This document shows positions 61,804-64,000 of a stretch of 64,000 nt of DNA, piece by piece. Position numbers and translations under genes: made by a program. Source of the stretch: Chryseobacterium sp. GVT01B (GTDB lineage Bacteria; Bacteroidota; Bacteroidia; Flavobacteriales; Weeksellaceae); NCBI RefSeq assembly GCF_019970045.1, contig NZ_JAHXYI010000002.1, positions 496,001 through 560,000 of the forward strand. The letters are read 5' to 3'. The notes below the pieces were generated by a model that was not told the origin of the DNA, did no database searches, and worked only from the letters and a program-made list of their open reading frames with translations. The first letter of the stretch is position 1. Each line of letters begins with the position of its first letter.

Positions 61804-62559
61804 ATGGACAACGACTTCTATTATAACTTCATCGAACCCGACAAAGAGATCGCTGATTTTGTTGAAAATCTGGGAACGTTTCAAAACCTTTCAGGTGAAG
61901 CTAAAGAAGTTGTGATTATTCCTGACGGAAGAGTTGATTTGTTCTTCTCACAGTCGGATTCAGAACCTTTTCATGTAACGCTTCTCGGGTTGGAAACTTA
62001 TCCGGAGCAAAGATATATCGCTCCGCATATGACTGCTTTTGTGATCAGTTTCAAACCTATTGCTGTTGAATATATCTTAAATACTTCTATCGCTGATCTA
62101 TTAAATATAGGAAAAGAACTTTCTCCCGGATTCTGGGATTTTAAAGCTGATGATTTACAAAACTTTGATCTTTGTTGTTTAAAAGCAACCCAAAAAATTA
62201 AAGATCTGCTTCCCCAAAAAGCAGATGAAAGAAAACACAGGCTTTTCGAGTTGGTATACGCTTCAAAAGGAGAAATGAGTGTAAAGGAACTTTCTGAAAA
62301 AACAGGCTGGAGCAGCAGGCAGATCAACCGTTATTTTACCAAACAACTTGGCTTATCATTAAAAGCCTACTCCACTATTTTACGTTTCAGAACATCTCTG
62401 GAACACATCGCGCAGGGAAGACTCTTTCCCGAGCTTAATTATACTGATCAAAACCATTTCATCAAAGAAGTGAAGAAGTTTTCGGGAGTTGCTCCTAAAG
62501 AATTATCCAAAAATAAAAACGACCGATTTGTACTATTATCCGTATTGAAAGGAAAATAA
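61804..62559 (+). CDS. AraC-family regulator
   Basis: A 251-residue regulator. The N-terminal domain (about 1-140) has the DUF6597-like pattern FYYNFIEPDKEIADFVEN and VIIPDGRVDLFFS, seen in many Bacteroidota AraC proteins. The C-terminal AraC domain (about 150-235) has two helix-turn-helices: MSVKELSEKTGWSSRQINRY and ELNYTDQNHFIKEVKKFSG. It lies 27 bp before the flavin monooxygenase gene, so the two are probably one transcript and it is likely the monooxygenase's regulator. Confidence 0.9.
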   Translation: MDNDFYYNFIEPDKEIADFVENLGTFQNLSGEAKEVVIIPDGRVDLFFSQSDSEPFHVTLLGLETYPEQRYIAPHMTAFVISFKPIAVEYILNTSIADLLNIGKELSPGFWDFKADDLQNFDLCCLKATQKIKDLLPQKADERKHRLFELVYASKGEMSVKELSEKTGWSSRQINRYFTKQLGLSLKAYSTILRFRTSLEHIAQGRLFPELNYTDQNHFIKEVKKFSGVAPKELSKNKNDRFVLLSVLKGK

Positions 62560-62586
62560 ATTTGCATTGTAAAATTTAAATTTAAA

Positions 62587-63753
62587 ATGCTGATAGAAAA
62601 CAAATCAATAGCAATCGTTGGTGGTGGTCCCGCAGGACTTACACTGGCAAGACTTTTACAGCTGAAAGGAGCCAACGTAAAAGTATATGAAAGAGATTTC
62701 AATAAAAATGCACGGGTACAGGGTTCTCCTCTTGATATGCATGAAGATTCCGGATTAGCAGCCATCCGTAAAGCAGAACTATTGGATGAATTTAAAAAGA
62801 CCTTCCGCCCCGGAGCAGACAGAACACTTATTGTCAATGAACAAGCAGAAATATTTTTTAACGATCATGAGACGAAACCTGAAGAAGATTTTGGTGAGGA
62901 ACATTTCCGTCCTGAAATAGACCGCGGACCTTTAAGGAATATGCTTTTAGAGTCATTACATCCTGAAACTGTAGTCTGGGACAGTCACTTTCTTACGATG
63001 GAACCTCAGAACGAAGGTTGGCTTATGCATTTTAAAAACGGAACTTCAGAATATGCAGATCTTGTCATTGCAGGTGATGGAGCCAATTCTAAAATACGTC
63101 CTTATCTTACTGATATTAAACCTATTTATTCCGGAATTATCATGCTGGAAGGAAATGTTTCAAAAGAAGCTGCTCCTCAGATCGATGCTATGATTAAAGG
63201 AGGAAAAATAATGGCATTCGGAAATACCCAGAATATTCTGCTTGGCCAGAAAGGTAATGGAGATCTGGGATTTTATGCAAGCTTTAAAGCTGATGAAAAC
63301 TGGCCTGCACACAGCGGTCTTGATTTTTCTGATAATGCACAGATGCTTAAATGGTTCAAAACAGAATATTCCGAATGGAGCCCCGTCTGGAATGAATTGT
63401 TTGAAAATGCTGCCACTCCATTTATTCCGCGCCTGATCTACTCTATGCCTTCAGATCAGACCTGGGAAGCACAATCCAGTCTAACTCTGATAGGCGATGC
63501 AGCTCATGTAATGCCTCCATTTGCAGGAGAAGGCGCCAATATGGCTATGCTGGATGCGCTTGAACTGAGTGAATATCTGACGAATGACAGTTACAGCACA
63601 TTACAGGAAGCAATTTCAAACTATGAACTTCATATGCGGAAGAGAGCGGCTATTGCCACACAGGAATCTCTGGAAAACGGAGAACGGATGCATTCTGAAA
63701 ACTCATTGGCAACCATGCTGGACTTTTTTAATGGTCATCTTACTTCATCATAA
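62587..63753 (+). CDS. Tet(X)-family FAD-dependent monooxygenase
   Basis: A 388-residue group A flavin monooxygenase, the same length as Tet(X). It has IVGGGPAGLTLARLLQLKG (about 9-27), VYERDFNKNARVQGSPLDMH (about 33-52), AGDGANSKIR and LIGDAAHVMPPFAGEGANMA (about 302-321). These correspond closely to Tet(X) blocks as I recall them ([38 protein letters not shown]). The segment matching GALHFGISFK of Tet(X) reads GDLGFYASFK, so residues reported to contact the drug differ. A tetracycline-degrading role is therefore doubtful; another aromatic substrate is likely. It follows an AraC gene by 27 bp. Confidence 0.85.
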   Translation: MLIENKSIAIVGGGPAGLTLARLLQLKGANVKVYERDFNKNARVQGSPLDMHEDSGLAAIRKAELLDEFKKTFRPGADRTLIVNEQAEIFFNDHETKPEEDFGEEHFRPEIDRGPLRNMLLESLHPETVVWDSHFLTMEPQNEGWLMHFKNGTSEYADLVIAGDGANSKIRPYLTDIKPIYSGIIMLEGNVSKEAAPQIDAMIKGGKIMAFGNTQNILLGQKGNGDLGFYASFKADENWPAHSGLDFSDNAQMLKWFKTEYSEWSPVWNELFENAATPFIPRLIYSMPSDQTWEAQSSLTLIGDAAHVMPPFAGEGANMAMLDALELSEYLTNDSYSTLQEAISNYELHMRKRAAIATQESLENGERMHSENSLATMLDFFNGHLTSS

Positions 63754-63755
63754 AC

Positions 63756-63788
63756 AAAAGGCTGCCTCAACCAGAGACAGCCTTTTTT
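63756..63788 (+). terminator. Terminator of the monooxygenase gene
   Basis: AAAAGGCTGCCTC and GAGACAGCCTTTT pair with one mismatch and end in a T run, directly after the stop codon. It can also serve the convergent T9SS gene. Confidence 0.88.
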
Positions 63789-63847
63789 CAGTTAAATAAA
63801 TCTTTTTCTCTCCGCGTTTTAGATCCTGATGCGGAGATTCATTTGTG

Positions 63848-64000
63848 TTATTTCTTGATTAACTTAGTATTATAAGTGTTTTTATCATCTTTTATAGTGA
63901 CCACATACATTCCTTTTATCAAAGAAGCAACGTTGATCTTTCCATCAATTTTACCTTCCTGAACTAGTCTTCCGTCTGCACTGTAGATTTTGTAATCTGC
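63848..64000 (-). CDS. C-terminus of a T9SS-exported protein (5' part beyond window)
   Basis: The last 50 residues of a minus-strand gene running off the right edge. The pattern YKIYSADGRLVQEGK, then ASLIKGMYVVTIKD and a final Lys-rich KLIKK, is a type A type IX secretion sorting domain. The main body, and so the function, is outside the window. A terminator lies 60 bp beyond its stop. Confidence 0.85.
   Translation of the reverse strand, partial: ADYKIYSADGRLVQEGKIDGKINVASLIKGMYVVTIKDDKNTYNTKLIKK

Noticed and set aside
62587..63753. Calling the flavoenzyme a tetracycline resistance gene
   Set aside because: Family resemblance is clear, but the segment that contacts the drug differs from Tet(X). 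Resistance cannot be claimed from sequence reading alone.

Overview
The window reads as chromosomal DNA from a low-GC Flavobacteriia, most likely Chryseobacterium or a close relative in the Weeksellaceae. The reasons are the C-terminal type IX secretion sorting domains, several promoters of the Bacteroidota form TTG-N17/19-TAnnTTTG, TonB-dependent receptors with carboxypeptidase-like N-terminal domains, a FecI/FecR pair, a short-type carotenoid cluster with a CrtYcd-type lycopene cyclase, a VgrG/Rhs module as in Bacteroidota T6SS, and a double-glycine leader peptide. The species is an inference; no rRNA is present.

Layout. 1-3.7 kb: a sensory operon (response regulator/kinase and a CHASE3-GAF sensor cut by the left edge) and a Crp/Fnr regulator. 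3.8-9.5 kb: a minus-strand carotenoid operon, MarR regulator - crtI - crtB - SRPBCC protein - crtZ - lycopene cyclase - lipocalin, with a candidate operator inside the MarR promoter. 9.7-10.6 kb: a P-loop kinase and tRNA-Ser(UGA). 10.8-20.4 kb: a polymorphic-toxin island, VgrG - TPR protein - PAAR-like Rhs with a GIY-YIG nuclease tip - three small genes, two of which look like Imm26 and Imm51 immunity proteins. 21-29.5 kb: mixed metabolic genes, an S41 peptidase, a CRP-like operator ahead of an NTF2/YCII pair, and an HxlR-LLM oxidoreductase unit divergent from an MFS exporter. 29.5-31.4 kb: a six-cysteine GG-leader peptide beside an ABC ATPase gene broken by an in-frame TGA, and its probable membrane partner. 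31.4-39.8 kb: a Zn-peptidase-like protein, a JmjC/cupin protein, a TetR regulator, and a TonB receptor coupled to a beta-propeller phytase. 39.9-42.6 kb: a short UvrA-like ATPase divergent from a MarR regulator, sharing a 31-bp dyad. 43-55.4 kb: a FecI/FecR-controlled locus with an STN-type TonB receptor, two tandem paralogous beta-helix lipoproteins, a T9SS cargo protein, a lipoprotein and a PDZ-S41 protease. 55.4-56.1 kb: seven tandem copies of a 98-bp repeat. 56.1-60 kb: an HAD phosphatase, a SufR-like regulator, superoxide dismutase, DUF2480, an FMN reductase and a ferredoxin. 60-64 kb: a ketopantoate reductase-like enzyme, a second Crp/Fnr regulator, an AraC regulator with a Tet(X)-family monooxygenase, and the C-terminus of a T9SS cargo protein.

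How they work together. Several units pair a regulator with a visible operator and target: MarR/carotenoids, MarR/UvrA-like, SufR-like/SOD, HxlR/MFS and FecIR/TonB receptor. The best candidates for something little described are the TPR protein between VgrG and Rhs (possible effector-loading adaptor), the FecIR - STN receptor - paired beta-helix lipoprotein locus, the cysteine-rich GG peptide with a disabled ABC system, and the 98-bp minisatellite in which a palindrome changes symmetrically between copies. All functional statements rest on reading the sequence and recalled family knowledge; no database search was run.
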